Source of the DNA: Lineus longissimus
Lineage: Eukaryota; Nemertea; Pilidiophora; Heteronemertea; Lineidae
DNA length: 64,000 nucleotides
NCBI RefSeq assembly: GCF_910592395.1
Contig: NC_088319.1
Coordinates: forward strand, 7,562,001-7,626,000
Direction of reading: 5' to 3'
The notes under the pieces are model-generated. The model saw nothing but the letters and a program-made list of their open reading frames with translations. It was not told the DNA's origin and searched no databases. This document shows, piece by piece, positions 38,501 to 53,069 of this stretch; positions within the stretch are counted from its first letter, which is position 1, and the number at the start of each line of letters is the position of its first letter. The position numbers and the translations under genes are program-made.

Positions 38501-41500
38501 TCACTACAGTGTGGTGCTGCCACCTTCATGTCAACGGGTTAACAGTGTAATGGCTTCTTTTGCTTCTTTTATCAAACTTGCATTGTTTACATCTGTCTTA
38601 TTCAAGTGAACCGTACCCTCAATCCAGCAAAGGACAATACTTGCACATAATAGTCTGGTAAAACATACATCACATGCTACAATATAAGATGTTATATGAT
38701 TGGCTCACTAAGGCAAAGGAGGCAGCGCCTGCAAGCACGTGGCTCAGGAAAAACATATTTATGGTACAATAAATTAATCAAAATTAATCAAAGAATGATC
38801 TTCTATAAACATTGGAAGGAAATTTATGGTACAATAAATTAATCAAAATTAAAACAGAGTTTAAAATTAAAACAGAGTTTTCCATCTCCTAGACTAGTTG
38901 CCGGCCAAGGCTAAGGAGGCCAGTCTCCCCCGGAGAACTTTCTCCACTGCCCAAGGTGACTAGTCACTTGTGTGTCAGGTCGCCTGGGTGTCTAGTTCTT
39001 TTCAACCTGTTTCAAGCCACATCAAAGTGCACGAACGTTCAGTTCCAAGTTAAGAAATAACATAGACAATTTAGAAACGGAGATGTAGTGTAATCCCTAT
39101 TGCCCCTTCAAGAGTCACTACAGTGTGGTGCTGCCACCTTCATGTCAACGGGTTAACAGTGTAATGGCTTCTTTTGCTTCTTTTATCAAACTTGCATTGT
39201 TTACATCTGCCTTATTCAAGTGAACCGTACCCTCAATCCAGCAAAGGACAATACTTCCACATAATAGTCTGGTAAAACATACATCACATGCTACAATATA
39301 AGATGTTATATGATTGGCTCACTAAGGCAAAGGAGACAGCCCGTGCAAGCACGTGGCTCAGGAAAAACATATTTATGGTACAATAAATTAATCAAAATTA
39401 ATCAAAGAATGATCTTCTATAAACATTGGAAGGAAATTTATGGTACAATAAATTAATCAAAATTAAAACAGAGTTTAAAATTAAAACAGAGTTTTCCATC
39501 TCCTAGACTAGTTGCCGGCCAAGGCTAAGGAGGGCAGTCTCCCCCGGAGAACTTTCTCCACTGCCCAAGGTGACTAGTCACTTGTGTGTCAGGTCGCCTG
39601 GGTGTCTAGTTCTTTTCAACCTGTTTCAAGCCACATCAAAGTGCACGAACGTTCAGTTCCAAGTTAAGAAATAACAGAGACAATTTAGAAACGGAGATGT
39701 AGTGTAATCCCTATTGCCCCTTTAAGAGTCACTACAGTGTGGTGCTGCCACCTTCATGTCAATGGGTTAACAGTGTAATTGCTTCTTTTATCAAACTTGC
39801 ATTGTTTACATCTGTCTTATTCAAGTGAACCGTTTCCCCAATCCAGCAAACGACAATACTTGCACATAATAGTCTGGTAAAACATACATCACATGCTACA
39901 ATATAAGATGTTATATGATTGCTCACTAAGGCAAAGGAGGCAGCCCGTGCAAGCACGTGGCTCAGGAAAAACATATTTATGGTACAATAAATTAATCAAA
40001 ATTAATCAAAGAATGATCTTCTATAAACATTGGAAGGAAATTTATGGTACAATAAATTAATCAAAATTAAAACAGAGTTTAAATTAAAACAGGGTTTTCC
40101 ATCTCCTAGACTAGTTGCCGGCCAAGGCTAAGGAGGCCAGTCTCCCCCGGAGAACTTTCTCCACTGCCCAAGGTGACTAGTCACTTGTGTGTCAGGTCAC
40201 CAGGGTGTCTAGTTCTTTTCAACCTGTTTCAAGCCACATCAAAGTGCACGAACGTTCAGTTCCAAGTTAAGAAATAACATAGACAATTTAGAAACGGATA
40301 TGTAGTGTAATCCCTATTGCCCCTTTAAGAGTCACTACAGTGTGGTGCTGCCACCTTCATGTCAATGGGTTAACAGTGTAATTGCTTCTTTTATCAAACT
40401 TGCATTGTTTACATCTGTCTTATTCAAGTGAACCGTTTCCCCAATCCAGCAAAGGACAATACTTGCACATAATAGTCTGGTAAAACATACATCACATGCT
40501 ACAATATAAGATGTTATATGATTGCTCACTAAGGCAAAGGAGGCAGCCCGTGCAAGCAGGTGGCTCAGGAAAAACATATTTATGGTACAATAAATTAATC
40601 AAAATTAATCAAAGAATGATCTTCTATAAACATTGGAAGGAAATTTATGGTACAATAAATTAATCAAAATTAAAACAGAGTTTAAATTAAAACAGGGTTT
40701 TCCATCTCCTAGACTAGTTGCCGGCCAAGGCTAAGGAGGCCAGTCTCCCCCGGAGAACTTTCTCCACTGCCCAAGGTGACTAGTCACTTGTGTGTCAGGT
40801 CACCTGGGTGTCTAGTTCTTTTCAACCTGTTTCAAGCCACATCAAAGTGCACGAACGTTCAGTTCCAAGTTAAGAAATAACATAGACAATTTAGAAACGG
40901 AGATGTAGTGTAATCCCTATTGCCCCTTCAAGAGTCACTACAGTGTGGTGCTGCCACCTTCATGTCAACGGGTTAACAGTGTAATGGCTTCTTTTGCTTC
41001 TTTTATCAAACTTGCATTGTTTACATCTGCCTTATTCAAGTGAACCGTACCCTCAATCCAGCAAAGGACAATACTTCCACATAATAGTCTGGTAAAACAT
41101 ACATCACATGCTACAATATAAGATGTTATATGATTGGCTCACTAAGGCAAAGGAGACAGCCCGTGCAAGCACGTGGCTCAGGAAAAACATATTTATGGTA
41201 CAATAAATTAATCAAAATTAATCAAAGAATGATCTTCTATAAACATTGGAAGGAAATTTATGGTACAATAAATTAATCAAAATTAAAACAGAGTTTAAAA
41301 TTAAAACAGAGTTTTCCATCTCCTAGACTAGTTGCCGGCCAAGGCTAAGGAGGGCAGTCTCCCCCGGAGAACTTTCTCCACTGCCCAAGGTGACTAGTCA
41401 CTTGTGTGTCAGGTCGCCTGGGTGTCTAGTTCTTTTCAACCTGTTTCAAGCCACATCAAAGTGCACGAACGTTCAGTTCCAAGTTAAGAAATAACAGAGA

Positions 41501-44008
41501 CAATTTAGAAACGGAGATGTAGTGTAATCCCTATTGCCCCTTTAAGAGTCACTACAGTGTGGTGCTGCCACCTTCATGTCAATGGGTTAACAGTGTAATT
41601 GCTTCTTTTATCAAACTTGCATTGTTTACATCTGTCTTATTCAAGTGAACCGTTTCCCCAAACCAGCAAACGACAATACTTGCACATAATAGTCTGGTAA
41701 AACATACATCACATGCTACAATATAAGATGTTATATGATTGCTCACTAAGGCAAAGGAGGCAGCCCGTGCAAGCACGTGGCTCAGGAAAAACATATTTAT
41801 GGTACAATAAATTAATCAAAATTAATCAAAGAATGATCTTCTATAAACATTGGAAGGAAATTTATGGTACAATAAATTAATCAAAATTAAAACAGAGTTT
41901 AAATTAAAACAGGGTTTTCCATCTCCTAGACTAGTTGCCGGCCAAGGCTAAGGAGGCCAGTCTCCCCCGGAGAACTTTCTCCACTGCCCAAGGTGACTAG
42001 TCACTTGTGTGTCAGGTCACCAGGGTGTCTAGTTCTTTTCAACCTGTTTCAAGCCACATCAAAGTGCACGAACGTTCAGTTCCAAGTTAAGAAATAACAT
42101 AGACAATTTAGAAACGGATATGTAGTGTAATCCCTATTGCCCCTTTAAGAGTCACTACAGTGTGGTGCTGCCACCTTCATGTCAATGGGTTAACAGTGTA
42201 ATTGCTTCTTTTATCAAACTTGCATTGTTTACATCTGTCTTATTCAAGTGAACCGTTTCCCCAATCCAGCAAAGGACAATACTTGCACATAATAGTCTGG
42301 TAAAACATACATCACATGCTACAATATAAGATGTTATATGATTGCTCACTAAGGCAAAGGAGGCAGCCCGTGCAAGCAGGTGGCTCAGGAAAAACATATT
42401 TATGGTACAATAAATTAATCAAAATTAATCAAAGAATGATCTTCTATAAACATTGGAAGGAAATTTATGGTACAATAAATTAATCAAAATTAAAACAGAG
42501 TTTAAATTAAAACAGGGTTTTCCATCTCCTAGACTAGTTGCCGGCCAAGGCTAAGGAGGCCAGTCTCCCCCGGAGAACTTTCTCCACTGCCCAAGGTGAC
42601 TAGTCACTTGTGTGTCAGGTCACCTGGGTGTCTAGTTCTTTTCAACCTGTTTCAAGCCACATCAAAGTGCACGAACGTTCAGTTCCAAGTTAAGAAATAA
42701 CATAGACAATTTAGAAACGGAGATGTAGTGTAATCCCTATTGCCCCTTCAAGAGTCACTACAGTGTGGTGCTGCCACCTTCATGTCAACGGGTTAACAGT
42801 GTAATGGCTTCTTTTGCTTCTTTTATCAAACTTGCATTGTTTACATCTGTCTTATTCAAGTGAACCGTACCCTCAATCCAGCAAAGGACAATACTTGCAC
42901 ATAATAGTCTGGTAAAACATACATCACATGCTACAATATAAGATGTTATATGATTGGCTCACTAAGGCAAAGGAGGCAGCGCCTGCAAGCACGTGGCTCA
43001 GGAAAAACATATTTATGGTACAATAAATTAATCAAAATTAATCAAAGAATGATCTTCTATAAACATTGGAAGGAAATTTATGGTACAATAAATTAATCAA
43101 AATTAAAACAGAGTTTAAAATTAAAACAGAGTTTTCCATCTCCTAGACTAGTTGCCGGCCAAGGCTAAGGAGGCCAGTCTCCCCCGGAGAACTTTCTCCA
43201 CTGCCCAAGGTGACTAGTCACTTGTGTGTCAGGTCGCCTGGGTGTCTAGTTCTTTTCAACCTGTTTCAAGCCACATCAAAGTGCACGAACGTTCAGTTCC
43301 AAGTTAAGAAATAACATAGACAATTTAGAAACGGAGATGTAGTGTAATCCCTATTGCCCCTTCAAGAGTCACTACAGTGTGGTGCTGCCACCTTCATGTC
43401 AACGGGTTAACAGTGTAATGGCTTCTTTTGCTTCTTTTATCAAACTTGCATTGTTTACATCTGCCTTATTCAAGTGAACCGTACCCTCAATCCAGCAAAG
43501 GACAATACTTCCACATAATAGTCTGGTAAAACATACATCACATGCTACAATATAAGATGTTATATGATTGGCTCACTAAGGCAAAGGAGACAGCCCGTGC
43601 AAGCACGTGGCTCAGGAAAAACATATTTATGGTACAATAAATTAATCAAAATTAATCAAAGAATGATCTTCTATAAACATTGGAAGGAAATTTATGGTAC
43701 AATAAATTAATCAAAATTAAAACAGAGTTTAAAATTAAAACAGAGTTTTCCATCTCCTAGACTAGTTGCCGGCCAAGGCTAAGGAGGGCAGTCTCCCCCG
43801 GAGAACTTTCTCCACTGCCCAAGGTGACTAGTCACTTGTGTGTCAGGTCGCCTGGGTGTCTAGTTCTTTTCAACCTGTTTCAAGCCACATCAAAGTGCAC
43901 GAACGTTCAGTTCCAAGTTAAGAAATAACAGAGACAATTTAGAAACGGAGATGTAGTGTAATCCCTATTGCCCCTTTAAGAGTCACTACAGTGTGGTGCT
44001 GCCACCTT
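35501..44008. repeat. Two copies of a 4,254-bp super-unit (3-mer + 4-mer)
   Basis: Monomer starts 35501, 36104, 36707, 37321, 37924, 38527, 39141 are followed at +4,254 bp by 39755, 40358, 40961, 41575, 42178, 42781, 43395, then 44009. Each block is one 1,820-bp trimer followed by one 2,434-bp tetramer. A four-monomer unit continues at 44009-46442. Confidence 0.8.
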
Positions 44009-47000
44009 CATGTCAATGGGTTAACAGTGTAATTGCTTCTTTTATCAAACTTGCATTGTTTACATCTGTCTTATTCAAGTGAACCGTTTCCCCAATCCAG
44101 CAAACGACAATACTTGCACATAATAGTCTGGTAAAACATACATCACATGCTACAATATAAGATGTTATATGATTGCTCACTAAGGCAAAGGAGGCAGCCC
44201 GTGCAAGCACGTGGCTCAGGAAAAACATATTTATGGTACAATAAATTAATCAAAATTAATCAAAGAATGATCTTCTATAAACATTGGAAGGAAATTTATG
44301 GTACAATAAATTAATCAAAATTAAAACAGAGTTTAAATTAAAACAGGGTTTTCCATCTCCTAGACTAGTTGCCGGCCAAGGCTAAGGAGGCCAGTCTCCC
44401 CCGGAGAACTTTCTCCACTGCCCAAGGTGACTAGTCACTTGTGTGTCAGGTCACCAGGGTGTCTAGTTCTTTTCAACCTGTTTCAAGCCACATCAAAGTG
44501 CACGAACGTTCAGTTCCAAGTTAAGAAATAACATAGACAATTTAGAAACGGATATGTAGTGTAATCCCTATTGCCCCTTTAAGAGTCACTACAGTGTGGT
44601 GCTGCCACCTTCATGTCAATGGGTTAACAGTGTAATTGCTTCTTTTATCAAACTTGCATTGTTTACATCTGTCTTATTCAAGTGAACCGTTTCCCCAATC
44701 CAGCAAAGGACAATACTTGCACATAATAGTCTGGTAAAACATACATCACATGCTACAATATAAGATGTTATATGATTGCTCACTAAGGCAAAGGAGGCAG
44801 CCCGTGCAAGCAGGTGGCTCAGGAAAAACATATTTATGGTACAATAAATTAATCAAAATTAATCAAAGAATGATCTTCTATAAACATTGGAAGGAAATTT
44901 ATGGTACAATAAATTAATCAAAATTAAAACAGAGTTTAAATTAAAACAGGGTTTTCCATCTCCTAGACTAGTTGCCGGCCAAGGCTAAGGAGGCCAGTCT
45001 CCCCCGGAGAACTTTCTCCACTGCCCAAGGTGACTAGTCACTTGTGTGTCAGGTCACCTGGGTGTCTAGTTCTTTTCAACCTGTTTCAAGCCACATCAAA
45101 GTGCACGAACGTTCAGTTCCAAGTTAAGAAATAACATAGACAATTTAGAAACGGAGATGTAGTGTAATCCCTATTGCCCCTTCAAGAGTCACTACAGTGT
45201 GGTGCTGCCACCTTCATGTCAACGGGTTAACAGTGTAATGGCTTCTTTTGCTTCTTTTATCAAACTTGCATTGTTTACATCTGTCTTATTCAAGTGAACC
45301 GTACCCTCAATCCAGCAAAGGACAATACTTGCACATAATAGTCTGGTAAAACATACATCACATGCTACAATATAAGATGTTATATGATTGGCTCACTAAG
45401 GCAAAGGAGGCAGCGCCTGCAAGCACGTGGCTCAGGAAAAACATATTTATGGTACAATAAATTAATCAAAATTAATCAAAGAATGATCTTCTATAAACAT
45501 TGGAAGGAAATTTATGGTACAATAAATTAATCAAAATTAAAACAGAGTTTAAAATTAAAACAGAGTTTTCCATCTCCTAGACTAGTTGCCGGCCAAGGCT
45601 AAGGAGGCCAGTCTCCCCCGGAGAACTTTCTCCACTGCCCAAGGTGACTAGTCACTTGTGTGTCAGGTCGCCTGGGTGTCTAGTTCTTTTCAACCTGTTT
45701 CAAGCCACATCAAAGTGCACGAACGTTCAGTTCCAAGTTAAGAAATAACATAGACAATTTAGAAACGGAGATGTAGTGTAATCCCTATTGCCCCTTCAAG
45801 AGTCACTACAGTGTGGTGCTGCCACCTTCATGTCAACGGGTTAACAGTGTAATGGCTTCTTTTGCTTCTTTTATCAAACTTGCATTGTTTACATCTGCCT
45901 TATTCAAGTGAACCGTACCCTCAATCCAGCAAAGGACAATACTTCCACATAATAGTCTGGTAAAACATACATCACATGCTACAATATAAGATGTTATATG
46001 ATTGGCTCACTAAGGCAAAGGAGACAGCCCGTGCAAGCACGTGGCTCAGGAAAAACATATTTATGGTACAATAAATTAATCAAAATTAATCAAAGAATGA
46101 TCTTCTATAAACATTGGAAGGAAATTTATGGTACAATAAATTAATCAAAATTAAAACAGAGTTTAAAATTAAAACAGAGTTTTCCATCTCCTAGACTAGT
46201 TGCCGGCCAAGGCTTAGGAGGGCAGTCTCCCCCGGAGAACTTTCTCCACTGCCCAAGGTGACTAGTCACTTGTGTGTCAGGTCGCCTGGGTGTCTAGTTC
46301 TTTTCAACCTGTTTCAAGCCACATCAAAGTGCACGAACGTTCAGTTCCAAGTTAAGAAATAACAGAGACAATTTAGAAACGGAGATGTAGTGTAATCCCT
46401 ATTGCCCCTTTAAGAGTCACTACAGTGTGGTGCTGCCACCTTCATGTCAATGGGTTAACAGTGTAATTGCTTCTTTTATCAAACTTGCATTGTTTACATC
46501 TGTCTTATTCAAGTGAACCGTTTCCCCAATCCAGCAAAGGACAATACTTGCACATAATAGTCTGGTAAAACATACATCACATGCTACAATATAAGATGTT
46601 ATATGATTGGCTCACTAAGGCAAAGGAGGCAGCGCCTGCAAGCACGTGGCTCAGGAAAAACATATTTATGGTACAATAAATTAATCAAAATTAATCAAAG
46701 AATGATCTTCTATAAACATTGGAAGGAAATTTATGGTACAATAAATTAATCAAAATTAAAACAAAGTTTAAAATTAAAACAGAGTTTTCCATCTCCTAGA
46801 CTAGTTGCCGGCCAAGGCTAAGGAGGCCAGTCTCCCCCGGAGAACTTTCTCCACTGCCCAAGGTGACTAGTCACTTGTGTGTCAGGTCGCCTGGGTGTCT
46901 AGTTCTTTTCAACCTGTTTCAAGCCACATCAAAGTGCACGAACGTTCAGTTCCAAGTTAAGAAATAACATAGACAATTTAGAAACGGAGATGTAGTGTAA

Positions 47001-47047
47001 TCCCTATTGCCCCTTTAAGAGTCACTACAGTGTGGTGCTGCCACCTT

Positions 47048-48500
47048 CATGTCAATGGGTTAACAGTGTAATTGCTTCTTTTATCAAACTTGCATTGTTT
47101 ACATCTGTCTTATTCAAGTGAACCGTTTCCCCAATCCAGCAAACGACAATACTTGCACATAATAGTCTGGTAAAACATACATCACATGCTACAATATAAG
47201 ATGTTATATGATTGCTCACTAAGGCAAAGGAGGCAGCCCGTGCAAGCACGTGGCTCAGGAAAAACATATTTATGGTACAATAAATTAATCAAAATTAATC
47301 AAAGAATGATCTTCTATAAACATTGGAAGGAAATTTATGGTACAATAAATTAATCAAAATTAAAACAGAGTTTAAATTAAAACAGGGTTTTCCATCTCCT
47401 AGACTAGTTGCCGGCCAAGGCTAAGGAGGCCAGTCTCCCCCGGAGAACTTTCTCCACTGCCCAAGGTGACTAGTCACTTGTGTGTCAGGTCACCTGGGTG
47501 TCTAGTTCTTTTCAACCTGTTTCAAGCCACATCAAAGTGCACGAACGTTCAGTTCCAAGTTAAGAAATAACATAGACAATTTAGAAACGGATATGTAGTG
47601 TAATCCCTATTGCCCCTTTAAGAGTCACTACAGTGTGGTGCTGCCACCTTCATGTCAATGGGTTAACAGTGTAATTGCTTCTTTTATCAAACTTGCATTG
47701 TTTACATCTGTCTTATTCAAGTGAACCGTGTCCCCAATCCAGCAAAGGACAATACTTCCACATAATAGTCTGGTAAAACATACATCACATGCTACAATAT
47801 AAGATGTTATATGATTGGCTCACTAAGGCAAAGGAGGCAGCGCCTGCAAGCACGTGGCTCAGGAAAAACATATTTATGGTACAATAAATTAATCAAAATT
47901 AATCAAAGAATGATCTTCTATAAACATTGGAAGGAAATTTATGGTACAATAAATTAATCAAAATTGCCGGCCAAGGCTAAGGAGGCCAGTCTCCCCCGGA
48001 GAACTTTCTCCACTGCCCAAGGTGACTAGTCACTTGTGTGTCAGGTCGCCTGGGTGTCTAGTTCTTTTCAACCTGTTTCAAGCCACATCAAAGTGCACGA
48101 ACGTTCAGTTCCAAGTTAAGAAATAACATAGACAATTTAGAAACGGAGATGTAGTGTAATCCCTATTGCCCCTTCAAGAGTCACTACAGTGTGGTGCTGC
48201 CACCTTCATGTCAACGGGTTAACAGTGTAATGGCTTCTTTTGCTTCTTTTATCAAACTTGCATTGTTTACATCTGTCTTATTCAAGTGAACCATACCCTC
48301 AATCCAGCAAAGGACAATACTTCCACATAATAGTCTGGTAAAACATACATCACATGCTACAATATAAGATGTTATATGATTGGCTCACTAAGGCAAAGGA
48401 GGCAGCGCGTGCAAGCACGTGGCTCATGGTACAATAAATTAATCAAAATTAATCAAAGAATGATCTTCTATAAACATTGGAAGGAAATTTATGGTACAAT
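47048..48500. repeat. Irregular family 2 block, copy 1 of a 6,022-bp-spaced duplication
   Basis: This block carries three rare markers: GTGTCCCCAATCC near 47,727; a ~48-bp deletion joining AATCAAAATT directly to GCCGGCC near 47,966; and loss of GGAAAAACATATTT after GTGGCTCA near 48,425. All three recur 6,022 bp further right. The deletions shorten monomers to about 556-598 bp. Confidence 0.8.
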
Positions 48501-51500
48501 AAATTAATCAAAATTAAAACAGAGTTTAAATTAAAACAGGGTTTTCCATCTTCTAGACTAGTTGCCGGCCAAGGCTAAGGAGGCCAGTCTCCCCCGGAGA
48601 ACTTTCTCCACTGCCCAAGGTGACTAGTCACTTGTGTGTCAGGTCACCAGGGTGTCTAGTTCTTTTCAACCTGTTTCAAGCCACATCAAAGTGCACGAAC
48701 GTTCAGTTCCAAGTTAAGAAATAACATAGACAATTTAGAAACGGATATGTAGTGTAATCCCTATTGCCCCTTTAAGAGTCACTACAGTGTGGTGCTGCCA
48801 CCTTCATGTCAATGGGTTAACAGTGTAATTGCTTCTTTTATCAAACTTGCATTGTTTACATCTGTCTTATTCAAGTGAACCGTTTCCCCAATCCAGCAAA
48901 GGACAATACTTGCACATAATAGTCTGGTAAAACATACATCACATGCTACAATATAAGATGTTATATGATTGCTCACTAAGGCAAAGGAGGCAGCCCGTGC
49001 AAGCACGTGGCTCAGGAAAAACATATTTATGGTACAATAAATTAATCAAAATTAATCAAAGAATGATCTTCTATAAACATTGGAAGGAAATTTATGGTAC
49101 AATAAATTAATCAAAATTAAAACAGAGTTTAAATTAAAACAGGGTTTTCCATCTCCTAGACTAGTTGCCGGCCAAGGCTAAGGAGGCCAGTCTCCCCCGG
49201 AGAACTTTCTCCACTGCCCAAGGTGACTAGTCACTTGTGTGTCAGGTCACCTGGGTGTCTAGTTCTTTTCAACCTGTTTCAAGCCACATCAAAGTGCACG
49301 AACGTTCAGTTCCAAGTTAAGAAATAACATAGACAATTTAGAAACGGAGATGTAGTGTAATCCCTATTGCCCCTTCAAGAGTCACTACAGTGTGGTGCTG
49401 CCACCTTCATGTCAACGGGTTAACAGTGTAATGGCTTCTTTTGCTTCTTTTATCAAACTTGCATTGTTTACATCTGTCTTATTCAAGTGAACCGTACCCT
49501 CAATCCAGCAAAGGACAATACTTGCACATAATAGTCTGGTAAAACATACATCACATGCTACAATATAAGATGTTATATGATTGGCTCACTAAGGCAAAGG
49601 AGGCAGCGCCTGCAAGCACGTGGCTCAGGAAAAACATATTTATGGTACAATAAATTAATCAAAATTAATCAAAGAATGATCTTCTATAAACATTGGAAGG
49701 AAATTTATGGTACAATAAATTAATCAAAATTAAAACAGAGTTTAAAATTAAAACAGAGTTTTCCATCTCCTAGACTAGTTGCCGGCCAAGGCTAAGGAGG
49801 CCAGTCTCCCCCGGAGAACTTTCTCCACTGCCCAAGGTGACTAGTCACTTGTGTGTCAGGTCGCCTGGGTGTCTAGTTCTTTTCAACCTGTTTCAAGCCA
49901 CATCAAAGTGCACGAACGTTCAGTTCCAAGTTAAGAAATAACATAGACAATTTAGAAACGGAGATGTAGTGTAATCCCTATTGCCCCTTCAAGAGTCACT
50001 ACAGTGTGGTGCTGCCACCTTCATGTCAACGGGTTAACAGTGTAATGGCTTCTTTTGCTTCTTTTATCAAACTTGCATTGTTTACATCTGCCTTATTCAA
50101 GTGAACCGTACCCTCAATCCAGCAAAGGACAATACTTCCACATAATAGTCTGGTAAAACATACATCACATGCTACAATATAAGATGTTATATGATTGGCT
50201 CACTAAGGCAAAGGAGACAGCCCGTGCAAGCACGTGGCTCAGGAAAAACATATTTATGGTACAATAAATTAATCAAAATTAATCAAAGAATGATCTTCTA
50301 TAAACATTGGAAGGAAATTTATGGTACAATAAATTAATCAAAATTAAAACAGAGTTTAAAATTAAAACAGAGTTTTCCATCTCCTAGACTAGTTGCCGGC
50401 CAAGGCTAAGGAGGGCAGTCTCCCCCGGAGAACTTTCTCCACTGCCCAAGGTGACTAGTCACTTGTGTGTCAGGTCGCCTGGGTGTCTAGTTCTTTTCAA
50501 CCTGTTTCAAGCCACATCAAAGTGCACGAACGTTCAGTTCCAAGTTAAGAAATAACAGAGACAATTTAGAAACGGAGATGTAGTGTAATCCCTATTGCCC
50601 CTTTAAGAGTCACTACAGTGTGGTGCTGCCACCTTCATGTCAATGGGTTAACAGTGTAATTGCTTCTTTTATCAAACTTGCATTGTTTACATCTGTCTTA
50701 TTCAAGTGAACCGTTTCCCCAATCCAGCAAACGACAATACTTGCACATAATAGTCTGGTAAAACATACATCACATGCTACAATATAAGATGTTATATGAT
50801 TGCTCACTAAGGCAAAGGAGGCAGCCCGTGCAAGCACGTGGCTCAGGAAAAACATATTTATGGTACAATAAATTAATCAAAATTAATCAAAGAATGATCT
50901 TCTATAAACATTGGAAGGAAATTTAAGGTACAATAAATTAATCAAAATTAAAACAGAGTTTAAATTAAAACAGGGTTTTCCATCTCCTAGACTAGTTGCC
51001 GGCCAAGGCTAAGGAGGCCAGTCTCCCCCGGAGAACTTTCTCCACTGCCCAAGGTGACTAGTCACTTGTGTGTCAGGTCACCAGGGTGTCTAGTTCTTTT
51101 CAACCTGTTTCAAGCCACATCAAAGTGCACGAACGTTCAGTTCCAAGTTAAGAAATAACATAGACAATTTAGAAACGGATATGTAGTGTAATCCCTATTG
51201 CCCCTTTAAGAGTCACTACAGTGTGGTGCTGCCACCTTCATGTCAATGGGTTAACAGTGTAATTGCTTCTTTTATCAAACTTGCATTGTTTACATCTGTC
51301 TTATTCAAGTGAACCGTTTCCCCAATCCAGCAAAGGACAATACTTGCACATAATAGTCTGGTAAAACATACATCACATGCTACAATATAAGATGTTATAT
51401 GATTGCTCACTAAGGCAAAGGAGGCAGCCCGTGCAAGCACGTGGCTCAGGAAAAACATATTTATGGTACAATAAATTAATCAAAATTAATCAAAGAATGA

Positions 51501-53069
51501 TCTTCTATAAACATTGGAAGGAAATTTATGGTACAATAAATTAATCAAAATTAAAACAGAGTTTAAATTAAAACAGGGTTTTCCATCTCCTAGACTAGTT
51601 GCCGGCCAAGGCTAAGGAGGCCAGTCTCCCCCGGAGAACTTTCTCCACTGCCCAAGGTGACTAGTCACTTGTGTGTCAGGTCACCTGGGTGTCTAGTTCT
51701 TTTCAACCTGTTTCAAGCCACATCAAAGTGCACGAACGTTCAGTTCCAAGTTAAGAAATAACATAGACAATTTAGAAACGGAGATGTAGTGTAATCCCTA
51801 TTGCCCCTTCAAGAGTCACTACAGTGTGGTGCTGCCACCTTCATGTCAACGGGTTAACAGTGTAATGGCTTCTTTTGCTTCTTTTATCAAACTTGCATTG
51901 TTTACATCTGTCTTATTCAAGTGAACCGTACCCTCAATCCAGCAAAGGACAATACTTCCACATAATAGTCTGGTAAAACATACATCACATGCTACAATAT
52001 AAGATGTTATATGATTGGCTCACTAAGGCAAAGGAGGCAGCGCCTGCAAGCACGTGGCTCAGGAAAAACATATTTATGGTACAATAAATTAATCAAAATT
52101 AATCAAAGAATGATCTTCTATAAACATTGGAAGGAAATTTATGGTACAATAAATTAATCAAAATTAAAACAGAGTTTAAAATTAAAACAGAGTTTTCCAT
52201 CTCCTAGACTAGTTGCCGGCCAAGGCTAAGGAGGCCAGTCTCCCCCGGAGAACTTTCTCCACTGCCCAAGGTGACTAGTCACTTGTGTGTCAGGTCGCCT
52301 GGGTGTCTAGTTCTTTTCAACCTGTTTCAAGCCACATCAAAGTGCACGAACGTTCAGTTCCAAGTTAAGAAATAACATAGACAATTTAGAAACGGAGATG
52401 TAGTGTAATCCCTATTGCCCCTTCAAGAGTCACTACAGTGTGGTGCTGCCACCTTCATGTCAACGGGTTAACAGTGTAATGGCTTCTTTTGCTTCTTTTA
52501 TCAAACTTGCATTGTTTACATCTGTCTTATTCAAGTGAACCGTACCCTCAATCCAGCAAAGGACAATACTTGCACATAATAGTCTGGTAAAACATACATC
52601 ACATGCTACAATATAAGATGTTATATGATTGGCTCACTAAGGCAAAGGAGGCAGCGCCTGCAAGCACGTGGCTCAGGAAAAACATATTTATGGTACAATA
52701 AATTAATCAAAATTAATCAAAGAATGATCTTCTATAAACATTGGAAGGAAATTTATGGTACAATAAATTAATCAAAATTAAAACAGAGTTTAAAATTAAA
52801 ACAGAGTTTTCCATCTCCTAGACTAGTTGCCGGCCAAGGCTAAGGAGGCCAGTCTCCCCCGGAGAACTTTCTCCACTGCCCAAGGTGACTAGTCACTTGT
52901 GTGTCAGGTCACCTGGGTGTCTAGTTCTTTTCAACCTGTTTCAAGCCACATCAAAGTGCACGAACGTTCAGTTCCAAGTTAAGAAATAACATAGACAATT
53001 TAGAAACGGAGATGTAGTGTAATCCCTATTGCCCCTTTAAGAGTCACTACAGTGTGGTGCTGCCACCTT

